Positions 53,101 through 64,000 of a DNA stretch of 64,000 nucleotides are shown in pieces (position 1 is the stretch's first letter; every line of letters begins with the position of its first letter). The notes under the pieces were generated by a model. That model did not search any database, was not told where the DNA came from, and saw only the letters and a list, made by a program, of their open reading frames with translations. This DNA is from Oncomelania hupensis (Eukaryota; Mollusca; Gastropoda; Littorinimorpha; Pomatiopsidae). The DNA lies in assembly GCA_036898135.1 (NCBI GenBank), contig CM072526.1:6204224-6268223 (forward strand), read 5' to 3'. A program made the translations under genes and the position numbers.

Positions 53101-56100
53101 CAGATACTGCACTGGTTCAATATTGCCTACATCTATTACCTGACCCCTTTAACCCAAACCATTTCAGGAGTCCAAAATGAGAAAGACCAAGTTGTATTGT
53201 ATTGCGGCAGATCTCCAAAGAGTAAGATTCACCAGTCGACCCTTGTACCCAGGATTTATACAGGTGCAGTGTCTCAAAGCAGGCTGGATTATGCAAATGC
53301 TTCAAAACCCAAGAAGGGTGCCAAAGTTCGCAAGAACCAGGCTAAGAACGTACACTTTACGTTGGCAAAGCGTGTTAACAAACGAGTGTACATTATATTG
53401 CAAGCTTAACTTCTGAAAACACCTTTGTCTATAATGGTATAAATCCTTCCAATGCCACACCAGCCAGCTGACCGGTTGTTTCACTGTCACATGCACACTG
53501 ATGGTTTGGTTAACATCACGATCAATACTGTTCCAGTCGTGAGTCCCATCCTGCTGGCTAGCATTACCTATCATCACTGTACTGTTTTCTTTTCTCCGCT
53601 TCCAACCCATATTTACTTTTCTAAGATTGCAGCGTTTATCAAACAAATTAAATCAAATAAATGATGGCATACATCTAACTGAGCAGCATGCACATCCACT
53701 CATGCAAATGGCGCGCTACATTAACAACTTATCTCGCTCTTTCCACTAATCCTTCAAATCAGACTTTTTGTAGCCACAGCCATTGGCATACATCCACAAA
53801 ACAGGCACACAAACAACACAAACAAACAAATAAAAAACCGATGCTGTGCAATTTCCGCAGAAACATGAAACCAACACAGCAAGGAAATCAAAAACAAAAA
53901 CAAAAACGAACAAATTGGGTAAAAACAAAAATTACTTTTTCACTCACCTTGACATTGGCATATCCTGTGGCCACCTTCTCTTCCATGGACTTGAACGTTG
54001 GAGAATTCCTAGCAGACAGCATAACGTACATGTCAAATTGCAAGTGGGCAACTTGTTGACCACAGTCTCAAACAACTAAAACAGGATTTTCATCAACACC
54101 CGAATTAATATCAACAATAATGATGATGATGATAATGGCAATGATAATAGCAATAAAAATATTTGCATCTACAGTTCTTTTCTCGCTTAAAAAAAAAAGA
54201 AAAAAAGTTCAAAGCGCAAAGAAAACAAATGTCAAAATTCTATGAATGGAACAGAGCAACCATTAGCAAAATCATCTCTACACTTTTAAAAAATATGTTG
54301 TGATCAGTGCAATGGTGGATATTCATGTTGGAGGGATGTGCAAAGAATGTTCTATTAGCAATAGTGATAGACGCACTAAAAATAATGTAAGCTGTACATT
54401 AGATTTCAAGGGTGTTAATTCCTGTGCTAGTAGTGGTGTGGTCTCCCCATTTTTTTGTTTCTATGTCAGGTGCTACTGCTATGCACATCATTTATTGTAT
54501 GTTTGTGTGTATTGCCTTTGTTGGATTTTTTTGTTCCATGGGAAATTGTCACACCACACACTCAATTTTCTTGTAATATATGGGGACATTAAATATATCT
54601 TCAATCTTGTAATATATGGGGACATTAAATATATCTTCAATCTTGTAATATATGGGGACATTAAATATTTCTTCAATCTTGTAATATATGGGGACATTAA
54701 ATATATCTTCAATCTTGTAATATATGGGGACATTAAATATATCTTCAATCTTGCATGGCAAGTTTTTAACAAAATAAAGGACAAAATAAAATAAAATGAA
54801 TAAATAAATAAATGAACTGACTTGATGTCACCAAGCTTCTTGCTAACCACAGCCCCGACAGAGGACAAAGCAGACGTGGTTTTCTCAGAGGCTGTTTTGA
54901 CTGCAGCACTGGTCTTCTGGTATCTGTAACAGTCAACGTACAGTAAAAAAATCAATACTCCAACGCGGATTGGAATTTTCTGCAATGAATAAGATTTCAT
55001 ACAGCTCTCTCATCCTTTGAGTGGTGGTAAAGCTAAAGATGATCTGGTCATCAAGCTTAACGATCCAAACCCTGTCATCCTAGGATCACAGTGTGCGTGT
55101 AATGGTCAATTGCGCTGATCGCCACAATGGGATAGGGGGGTGGGGATGGAGAGGGGGTAACTGACATGATGATCTGTCTATACGTCGCTTAATACTAGTT
55201 GATGTAGCAGCAGCTAATAATGTCCCTTTAACCCTTGTTTACACCTCAAAGTTACAGGAGGGTGGAACTGTGACAGTGTTATCTCCCCTCAAAATGTTGG
55301 TCATTGTACAAGGGATAACTGTGTGGGTGATCTTACAAACAAACACACACGCCCCACACACCCACACTGAAAATGAAGACAATAGAACACAAAGATCTTT
55401 TTCAAAGAAAGCCATGGACTGAAAATGAATCCCTAATGTCAACTTGGTTTGTTTTTTTCATGTCATCTGTCTACACAATGTAACACACAAGAAGGGTGTC
55501 AAATCACAAAACCACACCTAGAATGAAAGTTTGAAAAATGGAGTACAGAAGAATAACACTATACAAGGAGCACATCTACAGTATAAGCAGACAAAGCCAC
55601 TGTTGGGGTTGGAATGAAAGCTGCTGTAGTTGGGAATAGAAAAAGAACTTTTGAATTTAAAGGTAATAGAATCCTGCATGGTAACACAACAACAACAACA
55701 ACAAAAAACAAAAAAAAACATCACAAGAATACCAAAAAGTAACTGTTAAACAGTGTATCATTTAACCAAGTCATTACTGAGATATTTTTTGGGGAGGGGA
55801 GGGAAGGGAGAGGGGAGTCAAAGCATGCACAAACCGAAACGACTGAGTGAAGACTTGTGTGAGAATAGTCCAGCACATAGCAACAATGTTAAGATCAACA
55901 AACAATTTTACCTGCTGCAATCTTCAACCTCCCAAAAGTATGAAGACCGTGCAAGTCAAACCGTACGAAGCAAGTTTTAGTAAATGGCAGACGCCTATGT
56001 TTTACACACACTTGTTGTCTCCCCTTGTACATATCAATTGTTCTTATTGAACACTTCTTCCAATTCATGACTGGTTCTCTAGGTGCCAGCTGAGAAACCT

Positions 56101-59100
56101 AAGTTAACTAACTTTTTTTCATAGTATGTACTACTATATAAAAACTACCACTATTTAAGAAAGATTAATGAAAAAAAAAATATATTATAGGTTTCCTTCC
56201 CTAAACTCTGCATCAGATCTAGTTACTGTGCCTGCCTGGGACACATATGGAACAACCAGTATTCCACATTCTGGTAGGTCACATTCACCAATGCTGAATG
56301 TAAAACCTGGAGTACAATCATCTCACTAAAGTCCAAATATCTTACACACACACACACAAAAATAAAGGTTTGGATGGGGAAGATGAAGAAGCCAAGACTA
56401 CAATCTAAACCTCATTACTAATGAATTTGACACTGTACAACAATGGTGCTGACAGTTAGTTCTATGCAGTCCTGTCAAGCATGCGTGCCAAACGGTGTAC
56501 CACACCTTCTACATCCATCATGAAGTAGATGGGAAAAAACAAAGACGACAACAGAATAAAACTCAAGACTATATTAAATAAATAGGGTTCTGAGCTGTCG
56601 GCCTCTTCTCTCTTAGACCCAGAAACAAACTTCTATAATAATAGTGTTATCCGTCCATCACTCTTCCAGCTGATTGAGGGTCAAACAGCCTGCGTAGCAT
56701 CCTGCACTAAAATATTGTTATTAAAACTGTGTGCTTCGCCAAACAAAAAGGCTCTGTTGTTTATTTAAAATTAAACCTTGTACACAGGATCATGAACTGT
56801 TAGACAATTAAAAAAAAGAGGGCCACAACCATATCCAAACCCCATGTAGTGTCCAAAAGCACGCAAGTCTTTAATTCCTTATTTCCAACAGGAGTGATTA
56901 GTTCCACAACACCCTAAGGTGACAAACAAAACGCACTCAAGAGTACATTATTATAGATCACAAATGCAATTATAGACAAGACAGTATCAGTTAGCTATTA
57001 AAAAGAGACACAATGATTAGGAAACATGCAATAGTGCATGGAGGTGTCACAGAGGTCAGAATGGGATGCTTACACAAGCCACAATGCCGAGTTACTGATT
57101 GTCTTGTCTGGTAACAACCAGGGTAGCATGGCATGCTAGTAATTGCTGATGATGTTCTTTTCTATACGCTGCATGACACGACATGCTACTAAACGTTACC
57201 CACATTCCGTTTCAAGTAAATCACGTAGAGATTGTGCGTTAGCGTTATATTATGTTACTGATGGAGTTGTCCCAGTAAAACCAACAGCAAAACAATTGAC
57301 AGCATACTGTTAGCATAGCATAAACAAGCGTAGCACAGTAGCATGCTTGAACGGCAAATACATTCTGCTGAAAGAAGCTCAAGGGGATGTATAGCTAAAA
57401 GAAATCCAACAATAAATAAAAGTAAAAGTAAAGTAAAATCAAACACATAAACAAACAAATATAAATTGAATTAAAATCCAACTTTTGTTTAGGCCCAGTC
57501 ACTATCACTACCTTCTACCCCACTTTTTCTCTACCCTTTAACATCAATCCAACAATGTGTGGCAGAGTGACAGGAGAAAGGCACATCCCTCGTAAAGCTG
57601 GACCTGATTTTTAAAAAGGGAGGTACCTATTGCCTCTCTCCTCCATAACATGCCTTTAATCTGAGGGCACCATACCCATGTTAGCAAATTCCAGGAAAAA
57701 CAAGAAAGTGGGAACACACCAGAATGTTTTGTAGAGAACAAGCAATGGCCTATATATAATTTTAGCTCACACTTTACATGCAATTCACACTGAAAGCATT
57801 TTACTTAAAATCCAAATTATCGTTACATCTTTGAGCCTAGAATCGCTGTAACAGCGAGAGAAATGCTCATTGGAAATCAACGTTATTATTTATTTTTATT
57901 ATTATTATTATTATTTGACACCTTTCCAATCCACTGCCAAAGACGTACTTTTCATCACAGAAACATCAACTATCATCACAAACCCAGACTATCGTTACAT
58001 CTTTGCACCTCGACGTGCAATGGCTAGAGACATGCATATTAGAAATCAATGCATTTTTCATTATTATTATTTGACCTCTTTCCAATTCACGGCTAGAAAC
58101 ACAAGATTTTTCATCACATCACCAATTGCAACACTGTTCTATTTCATCAGATAAAAGCGCTAACAATGGACAATACAGCACAGTTGGGTCACAGCTACAA
58201 CAAGTTTGTATTCATCCTCATCAGCGTGCGGGGCCACAACGATAACTACTTACGCGGACGTGTGCGTCAGTTTTTCGTTCCAATCGTGAAGCGTCTCATT
58301 GGTCTTTTGATACCTGAAAAACACACCAACAACCCGTACCAACCCCAGCACACCAATCACTGCCAAGCCTGATTTTCTTCCTTCTTTGAGCTCGTTTTCT
58401 CTATTTTTATTTTTTAATCACATTTTTTGTGTGTGTCAAGATGAAACTTGAAGCAGGTAGGAGACTTGCGTCAAGACAACAACACATTCATCGGGGACCA
58501 CATTTGATAGGGGTTGGTTGGTGGGCAAGGGTGGGGAGGTTGGCAGTTAAGCAAGGACGGTCAAAATCAACAACAAACACAGTCATATATGTTTCCAAAA
58601 GAACAAAGGTAGTCCAAATACATCATGAAGTAAGTACAGTGTCAACGCGCACACAAAAATCAAAATACACAATACTGGAAATAGGACTGTCAAATAAGAA
58701 CAAAATCCACTTGCTCCCAGTAATAAGAGATTTCTGCAAAAGCTGTACGTTATCAACAGGCTAACAGACACAAAGACAGCGATGCAAGCGACAACGTCAT
58801 GAAATGCTTGCCTTGCAATGAAACAACAGATAGAATTGTATCTTAATTTACTTTTCAATGCAATAGCACACTGACTTACAGTGAAAGAATCAAGACTTAT
58901 CATGAAAGAACCAACATATAAATACTACTAAATTACAATGAAACCACCAATGTACAATTACAACAAAAATTACAATGAAACAAACTTTATAATTACAGCT
59001 AAATTACAATGTATAATTACAACTATAATCACCATAAAACAACCAGTACATAATTACAACTAACAAAATTTATTTTTTCCTAATGCACAGATGTGAGTAA

Positions 59101-61153
59101 CTGAGTTCAGACCTCTGCAAAGTGCTATTTAATAATACATTTGTAGGGCTCTTTAAATTTCATTTTAACAAGTAAATGATAGTTGATGTAAACTAAAAAA
59201 TCTGAAAAATGCCAGTTTAAAAAATCCAGACAAAAAATGAAAAGGTTCCCAACTGAACAATTTACAATTTCAAAGTTTTGTATCTCAGGAATTGGACTTC
59301 CTCTCCTCAAGCATGTTTAAAAATTCAAAACTTAAACTGTGAATTAAATTTTCACACACAAATCTGCATTCTCCGGTTCTGATGTACTCACACACACTCA
59401 CCCTGGGTCATCCAAGATCACCCCACCCCCGTGAAATAAATTTTTAAAAGTTTTATTTAAAGCTACCTCACTTGAAAATAATTCTAATGTATGCACACTA
59501 TATAGCGCACATATCCTACTGAAAAAGCAGCTGAAGGCAGGCAGGAACCATCACCAGCATACACGTCATAGCCACAGCCAAGGTTTAATTAAAATAACAC
59601 CATCCTCCCCCAAAACTCTCCCTCAAAAAAGTGTGAATGAAGAACAGGGGGTAGACCACAACAACTAGGGTTTGGAGCAAAGCAACTGTTAGCGTACAGC
59701 GGAACAATGTCTGCAGCAGCACAGCAACAGTCAAACCCACAATTCCCCACTGCCAGTCTCCTATTAAACAGTGCTGTTTGGATTCTGAAAATATGTCTAG
59801 GTTGTATTTGCTAGCCTTCATCACCAGACAGCTGTTTTGACTCTGCAACTATGGAATACAGAAAATTTCATGTGCCACCACAAGACTACTCCAGGTCCAA
59901 CGCACAACTTCTTGTGCGACGAGTATTTTAATATTTAGGTCAGCTCTGTTTTATTATAACAATTGTACGCCCGGTCACCATCTTTAAATATTTTCATAAA
60001 ATAAAGTCTATTCTAGGGGAAAAACAAAAGAAAGCAGAGGGACTACAAGACTAACTGAACAGAAGCTTACGTCAAAACCAATCACACAGGATCCACAATC
60101 TTATTCTCAAATACACATAATTCAGCTGACAAAAATGTAAATCAATAAAATAAAACAAAATAAAATGTAAATTTTTTTAAAAAAGAAGAAAAATAGAAAA
60201 GAAGTAGGTCTAAAACCCCTAGCAAAACATACTAAATACATGAAATAATAAAATTAAAATAAAACAAAGCAAAATAAATAAAAAAATAAAAACTACAATA
60301 AATTGTAAAAAAAACATTAATCCATTACATTTTTATCACTCATTTTTTTAGGGAGTAGAAAAACAGAATTGCATAAACAGCTAATAAAGAAGTGGCTTTA
60401 CGTTGAGAACAATCGCATTACTAAATTGACATTTACATAAACCTAGACAAGGGCAAACTAGACTGCCCTAGCCACATTCAACAATCCACAAGAAATGGAG
60501 AAGGAAACAAAATCCACCACTGTAATAAAATTCAATACAATGCACATCAAGCTGCCTTGCCACAGGCAACAATCTCTTTTATTTTATAGAATGTCATTAT
60601 TACGTTCAGAAAAGCTTCCCAGCCTGCTGTGTTCTCAGCTTACTATGACTACTACTGATAATACTAGTCGTCATCGTTGTACTCGTCTGTCATTTTAAAG
60701 TAGCGTTTTATTATTTAAAAAACTAATACTATAAAAGATTGTTATTATTTCTAGTTTTATTAGTTTTGGCTTGCCTTGCCAAAGACAACTTGTCCAGCGT
60801 GAACTCTTGGATGAATACATTTCATTATGTTCTTATCAGGTTAGTGATACAACGTAGCACATTTGCCTAAAACATAAACATTGGAACTATAATTCATCAA
60901 TGTATTGTCAGACTGACTGGCCCAGACTGACACTCTTTTTTGTGTGTGTTAAATTCATACTGAGGTGGGAAAAGTTGTTTGGTGTAAAGTAAATGTCTAC
61001 GTACGTTGTGGAGCCCTTGATCTGGCTGATGCCTTGCTCCAAGTCGTGTTTGAACTCCTTGAACGGCGTGATACCCAGGTTACGCTTCAGCTCTGTGGCC
61101 CGTCGCACCTTACTACCGAGCACCTGACGTAGCATGGAGATTTCACCTTCCAC
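47108..61153 (-). CDS. Tumor protein D52 family (TPD52/D53/D54-like), C-terminal five exons
   Basis: TPD52-family proteins are small coiled-coil, membrane-associated factors of vesicle trafficking. Coding exons, in transcript order: 61153-61005, 58313-58254, 54923-54822, 54008-53948 and 47245-47108 (510 nt, 169 residues plus TAA at 47110-47108). Exon phases and AG/GT borders agree. The first visible exon starts VEGEISMLRQVLGSKVRRAT and contains ELKRNLGITPFKEFKHDLEQ, the conserved coiled-coil region. Next come TTYQKTNETLHDWNEKL, then TSAYQKTSAAVKTASEKTTS and SSVGAVVSKKLGDIK, then NSPTFKSMEEKV, all diagnostic of the family. The C-terminus is SKVTGSKSTEDID... and ends KVPL. The donor at 61004 is GTACGT. 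The N-terminal exon(s) lie beyond 64000 or were not found. An alternative acceptor for the last exon at 47266 would add seven residues. The gene converges on RPN2. Confidence 0.92.
47400..48575 (+). pseudogene. CR1/Rex-like LINE fragment: endonuclease end to start of reverse transcriptase
   Basis: Pieces in shifting frames: CLYRSLPSIKNRLKD and YVITGDFNVDYDEPGN (the APE-type endonuclease GDFN motif), HVGGHTLDWLVYHVD-like sequence, CRLSLAQPPQSDF, then LTEHLATNNL and GTALKQPS-like reverse-transcriptase start motifs. Many stops. It is opposite in orientation to the TPD52-like gene, in its last intron. Confidence 0.75.
48700..49110 (+). repeat. SINE-like repeat ending in GACGGAC motif
   Basis: Contains GACCTTGATCTTGGAGTGAG, GACCCTGTGACCCTGACCTA, CCAAGTTTGGCTGAAATAG and a terminal ACAGACGGACGGAC before a T-rich run. 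This layout is widespread in marine invertebrate genomes. The 5' end is uncertain. Confidence 0.5.
49443..49506. repeat. Tandem duplication of a 31-bp unit
   Basis: TACTATCATACAGCATCT followed by TAGAACGCACA occurs twice in a row with one or two substitutions. Confidence 0.8.
50204..50292. repeat. Direct repeat of a ~36-bp unit
   Basis: ACAGATACCATACAACATCA plus AGACTATCTCAACAGC is present twice, with a partial unit before it. The preceding stretch 49111-50200 holds only a GA-rich run (49230-49320) and CT-rich sequence (50095-50130). Confidence 0.75.
50905..51880. repeat. Compound minisatellite, 22-bp and 34-bp units
   Basis: The core GGCACTGAAGGGGCATTCCTA repeats about 35-40 times. Some units carry an extra AAAGGGGCATTC or AAAGAGGCATTC block, giving 34-bp forms. 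A LINE 3' tail (GGTCCTGATTTGGCTCG...CTAAAGCAATAAT plus (TGTAT)n, 51023-51090) is inserted near the start. Located in the last intron of the TPD52-like gene. Confidence 0.92.
51881..53940. other. TPD52-family intron, no recognised feature except one hairpin
   Basis: No homologous coding frame on either strand. The 120-codon plus-strand frame at 53047-53409 has no recognisable motif. The 52542-52589 inverted repeat is listed separately. Confidence 0.5.
52542..52589. other. Inverted repeat able to form a 16-bp stem
   Basis: CCATTGAAAGGCAGAG (about 52542-52557) faces CTCTGCTTTTCAATGG (about 52574-52589), with one G-T wobble and a loop of about 16 nt. No further pairing extends the stem, so it is shorter than a usual microRNA precursor. 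Confidence 0.6.
54572..54755. repeat. Five 36-bp tandem units, open on both strands
   Basis: The unit is CTTGTAATATATGGGGACAT plus TAAATATATCTTCAAT. One copy has TTT in place of TAT. Because 36 is divisible by three, both strands keep a 12-residue repeat open (NLVIYGDIKYIF on plus). It lies about 70 bp downstream of exon 54923-54822 of the TPD52-like gene. Confidence 0.9.
55001..57815. other. TPD52-family intron, nothing recognised
   Basis: AT-rich with short CA, CAA and GGGGA runs. No exon matching the family, no transposon ends and no RNA gene were identified. Confidence 0.5.
57820..58117. repeat. Diverged tandem duplication (~165 bp)
   Basis: CGTTACATCTTTG, GAAATCAA(C/T)G, a TATTATTATTATTTGAC run and CTTTCCAAT(C/T)CAC recur in the same order at 57820-57965 and 57991-58117. 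The unit carries a (TTA)n tract, so it may be two neighbouring copies of one short interspersed element. Confidence 0.65.
58380..61000. other. TPD52-family intron, nothing recognised
   Basis: A- and T-rich sequence without a recognisable frame, transposon terminus or RNA gene. It includes an A-rich AAATAAAA stretch at 60140-60320. Confidence 0.5.
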
Positions 61154-61199
61154 CTGTAATTTAAGTAAATTGTTGCCTTTGCTGTTGTTGTCATCGTCT

Positions 61200-61430
61200 C
61201 TTGATCTTTGTCGTCATGGTCATCATGATCATCAGCACTGCTATCATGACTGCGATCACTGCCCTCACCATCACCATCATCACCAATACCCTCACCACCT
61301 TCCTCTCCCTCATCGTCATCCTCAACTACTTCACTCCACCACCAGCGTCGTCTTCATCACAGTCATCATCAGTACTATTCCCCAGCCCTTTCCAAACCCC
61401 TCCTCTTCCTCGTTTCCTTAAACTTTATCC
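61200..61430. repeat. ATCATC/CACCAT-rich simple sequence
   Basis: An imperfect trinucleotide-rich stretch, similar in kind to 5165-5515, immediately upstream (in transcript sense) of the first visible TPD52-like exon. Confidence 0.6.
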
Positions 61431-61659
61431 ATTATATTACCTTTTTGTTTTGTGCCTAACATCTCATTCCCAAAGAAGATTTTAATTGGAAAAATACCCA
61501 CAAAACACTTGACCATGAATTGCACTTGCTAACTGTGCTGTAGCAAAGGTAAAACATAACTAACAAACGGCAGGAAAGAACAATGGGTATCAATTTGTTC
61601 ATTCCCAAAAAGCTCTCAGGTAGCTATCATCACTCAGCAGATGTAGCAAACATGAGCAG

Positions 61660-62430
61660 TTGGTGCCGGTTGCCTTCACCGGCACCCTGAGCACCTCTCT
61701 GAGCTGACAAGTGCGTCTCTCTTCAAGAGGCAGAACAGCAGAAAGGCAGGTGGTCCTGACGGAGTATCAGCCCCCACTCTCAAACACTGCTCCTCCCAAC
61801 TGGCTCCAGTTTTTACCCAGATTTTCAACTCCTCCCTTCTCTTGTCCACTGTCCCCCGCTGTTTCAAGACCTCCACCATCGTACCTGTTCCCAAGAAACC
61901 CCAAATTAGCTCCCTCAATGACTACCGCCCTGTGGCCCTGACCTCGTTGGTGATGAAAGTGCTGGAGCGCCTGGTACTCAAGCACCTCCAGTCCGCTACC
62001 AAGGGCAAACTGGACCCGTGCCAGTTTGCTTACCAAGCTAACCGGTCTGTCGACGATGCCGTCGCCCTGGCCCTTCACTTCATCCTCCAGCAGCTAGAAA
62101 CCCCTAATCGCTACGCCCGCCTCCTCTTCGTAGACTACTCGTCTGCTTTCAACACCATCGTCCCCCAGACCCTGTTCGACAAGCTTCAGCTCTTCAACCT
62201 CTCCCCCTCCATCTCTTTCTGGATTCTGAGCTTCCTCCTCAACCGCCCCCAGTCAGTGAAAATAGGCAGCAACATCTCGCAGTTCCTGACCCTGAGCACA
62301 GGATGGTTGCGCGTAGGTGTGGTTGGCTTTGTTATTGTGTTTTGTATAAATATGTGTGCCAACATCAAAGTGTATTCCTCGTGCTTGTCACCTGGCGAAA
62401 TAAAGTTCTGTTATCTGTTATCTGTTAAAT
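61660..62430 (+). pseudogene. Rex/CR1-like LINE: reverse-transcriptase segment joined to its 3' end by an internal deletion
   Basis: One open frame to 62432 reads RKAGGPDGVSAPTLKHCSSQ, VPVPKKPQISSLNDYRPVAL, DPCQFAYQANRSVDDAVALA and ARLLFVDYSSAFNTIVPQTL: the fingers and palm A motif of a CR1/Rex-like reverse transcriptase. After ISQFLTLSTG, where a PQG motif is expected, the sequence jumps to 3'-terminal sequence with AATAAAGTTCTG and a TCTGTTA tandem tail. The catalytic YxDD block is missing. Confidence 0.82.
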
Positions 62431-62522
62431 AACAACAATTCAGTTCCATCAATGCACTTATGGTGAAGAACGTGAACGCTCAAGTAAAGTAGTCTTTCCT
62501 TCAACAAACTGTTTTCATAGTG

Positions 62523-64000
62523 ATAGCACACACTCTCTCACACAGAGTGGTAGCACACACTCTCTCATGCAGAGTGGTAGCACACACTCTCTCATGCAGA
62601 GTGGTAGCACACACCCTCTCACACAGCAGTGGTAGCACACACCCTCTCATGCAGAGTGGTAGCACACACCCTCTCATGCAGAGTGGTAGCACACACCCTC
62701 TCACACAGAGTGGTAGCACACACTCTCTCATGCAGAGTGGTAGCACACACTCTCTCATGCAGAGTGGTAGCACACACTCTCTCACACAGCAGTGGTAGCA
62801 CACACTCTCTCACACAGCAGTGGTAGCACACACCCTCTCACACAACAGTGGTAGCACACACTCTCTCACACAGCAGTGGTAGCACACACACTCTCACACA
62901 GCAGTGGTAGCACACACCCTCTCACACAACAGTGGTAGCACACACCCTCTCACACAACAGTGGTAGCACACACTCTCTCACACAACAGTGGTAGCACACA
63001 CCCTCTCACACAACAGTGGTAGCACACACCCTCTCACACAACAGTGGTAGCACACACTCTCTCACACAACAGTGGTAGCACACACCCTCTCACACAACAG
63101 TGGTAGCACACACCCTCTCACACAACAGTGGTAGCACACACTCTCTCGCACAACAGTGGTAGCACACACCCTCTCACACAACAGTGGTAGCACACACCCT
63201 CTCACACAACAGTGGTAGCACACACTCTCTCACACAACAGTGGTAGCACACACCCTCTCACACAACAGTGGTAGCACACACCCTCTCACACAACAGTGGT
63301 AGCACACACTCTCTCACACAACAGTGGTAGCACACACCCTCTCACACAACAGTGGTAGCACACACCCTCTCACACAACAGTGGTAGCACACACTCTCTCA
63401 CACAACAGTGGTAGCACACACCCTCTCACACAACAGTGGTAGCACACACCCTCTCACACAACAGTGGTAGCACACACTCTCTCACACAGCAGTGGTAGCA
63501 CACACTCTCTCACACAGCAGTGGTAGCACACACACTCTCTCACACAGCAGTGGTAGCACACACTCTCTCACACAGCATGGTAGCACACACACTCTCTCAC
63601 ACAGCAGTGGTAGCACACACACTCTCTCACACAGCATGGTAGCACACACACTCTCTCACACAGCATGGTAGCACACACACTCTCTCACACAGCATGGTAG
63701 CACACACACTCTCTCACACAACAGTGGTAGCACACACCCTCTCACACAACAGTGGTAGCACACACTCTCTCACACAGCAGTGGTAGCACACACTCTCTCA
63801 CACAGCATGGTAGCACACACACTCTCTCACACAGCATGGTAGCACACACACTCTCACACAGCATGGTAGCACACACACTCTCACACAGCATGGTAGCACA
63901 CTCTCTCACACAACGTGGTAGCACACACACTCTCACACAGCAGTGGTAGCACACACTCTCTCACACAGCAGTGGTAGCACACACTCTCACACACAGCATG
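62523..64000. repeat. ~29-bp satellite/minisatellite array, runs off the right edge
   Basis: About 50 units of GTGGTAGCACACACTCTCTC followed by ACACAGCA or ACACAACA, 28-31 bp each. The first ~280 bp have an ATGCAGA variant. 62909-63480 alternates CCCTCTC and CTCTCTC units in a strict C-C-T order. The end is dominated by CACACACTCTC units. Cys- and His/Ser-rich frames on both strands are artefacts. The array continues past the window. Confidence 0.95.

Noticed and set aside
53047..53409. 120-codon plus-strand ORF as a nested gene
   Set aside because: No recognisable domain, no splice or promoter signal, low-complexity basic end; within the length expected by chance.
62501..62831. Cys-rich and Ser/His-rich repeat proteins on both strands
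   Set aside because: The satellite unit is close to a multiple of three here, so frames stay open by chance; no start context or flanking gene structure.
62523..64000. Regular array that looks superficially like CRISPR repeats
   Set aside because: Units are contiguous with no unique spacers, and the context is plainly eukaryotic.

Overview
This is a eukaryotic nuclear window: three intron-rich protein-coding genes with GT-AG introns, embedded in abundant DNA transposons, LINE remnants, SINEs and satellites. The protein sequences and the repeat families (BED-finger hAT elements, RTE/CR1/Rex-like LINE tails, TA-TSD pogo elements) look like a lophotrochozoan, most probably a marine gastropod mollusc. 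That placement is inference; no species is identified.

Layout. (1) 1-22431, minus strand: the N-terminal 777 codons of the mismatch-repair gene MSH6 in 18 exons (PCNA-binding tail, PWWP domain, acidic/basic linker, MutS mismatch-recognition and connector domains, start of the lever domain). The rest, including the ATPase, lies beyond the left edge. (2) 22432-22554: a 123-bp gap holding a putative bidirectional promoter with an E2F-type site. (3) 22555-40017, plus strand: a complete RPN2 (ribophorin II, oligosaccharyltransferase subunit), 17 exons, 633 codons, every splice phase consistent, ending in a KxKxx ER-retrieval signal. (4) 47108-61153, minus strand: the last five exons of a TPD52/TPD53/TPD54-family coiled-coil gene, convergent with RPN2; its N-terminal exon(s) lie beyond the right edge. 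(5) 62523-64000: a ~29-bp satellite running off the right edge, part of it a regular three-unit higher-order repeat.

The introns contain most of the unusual material: a set of hAT-like transposons with CAGG termini, 6-bp target-site duplications and BED-finger ORF remnants; a 5-bp-TSD insertion whose empty site survives elsewhere in the window; three piggyBac-like elements with paired subterminal hairpins; a hAT and a pogo deletion derivative with exact TSDs; an RNase-H LINE interrupted by a hAT element; a 96-bp triplication that keeps a transposon-derived 32-residue domain open; and three related C/D-snoRNA-like sequences in three separate RPN2 introns.

The three genes are not an operon-like functional unit. 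MSH6 acts in nuclear DNA repair, RPN2 in ER N-glycosylation and the TPD52 family in vesicle trafficking. The only physical coupling I can argue for is the shared MSH6/RPN2 promoter gap. Coordinates of exons were derived by hand from splice signals, frame continuity and homology remembered from the families; nothing was aligned by machine.
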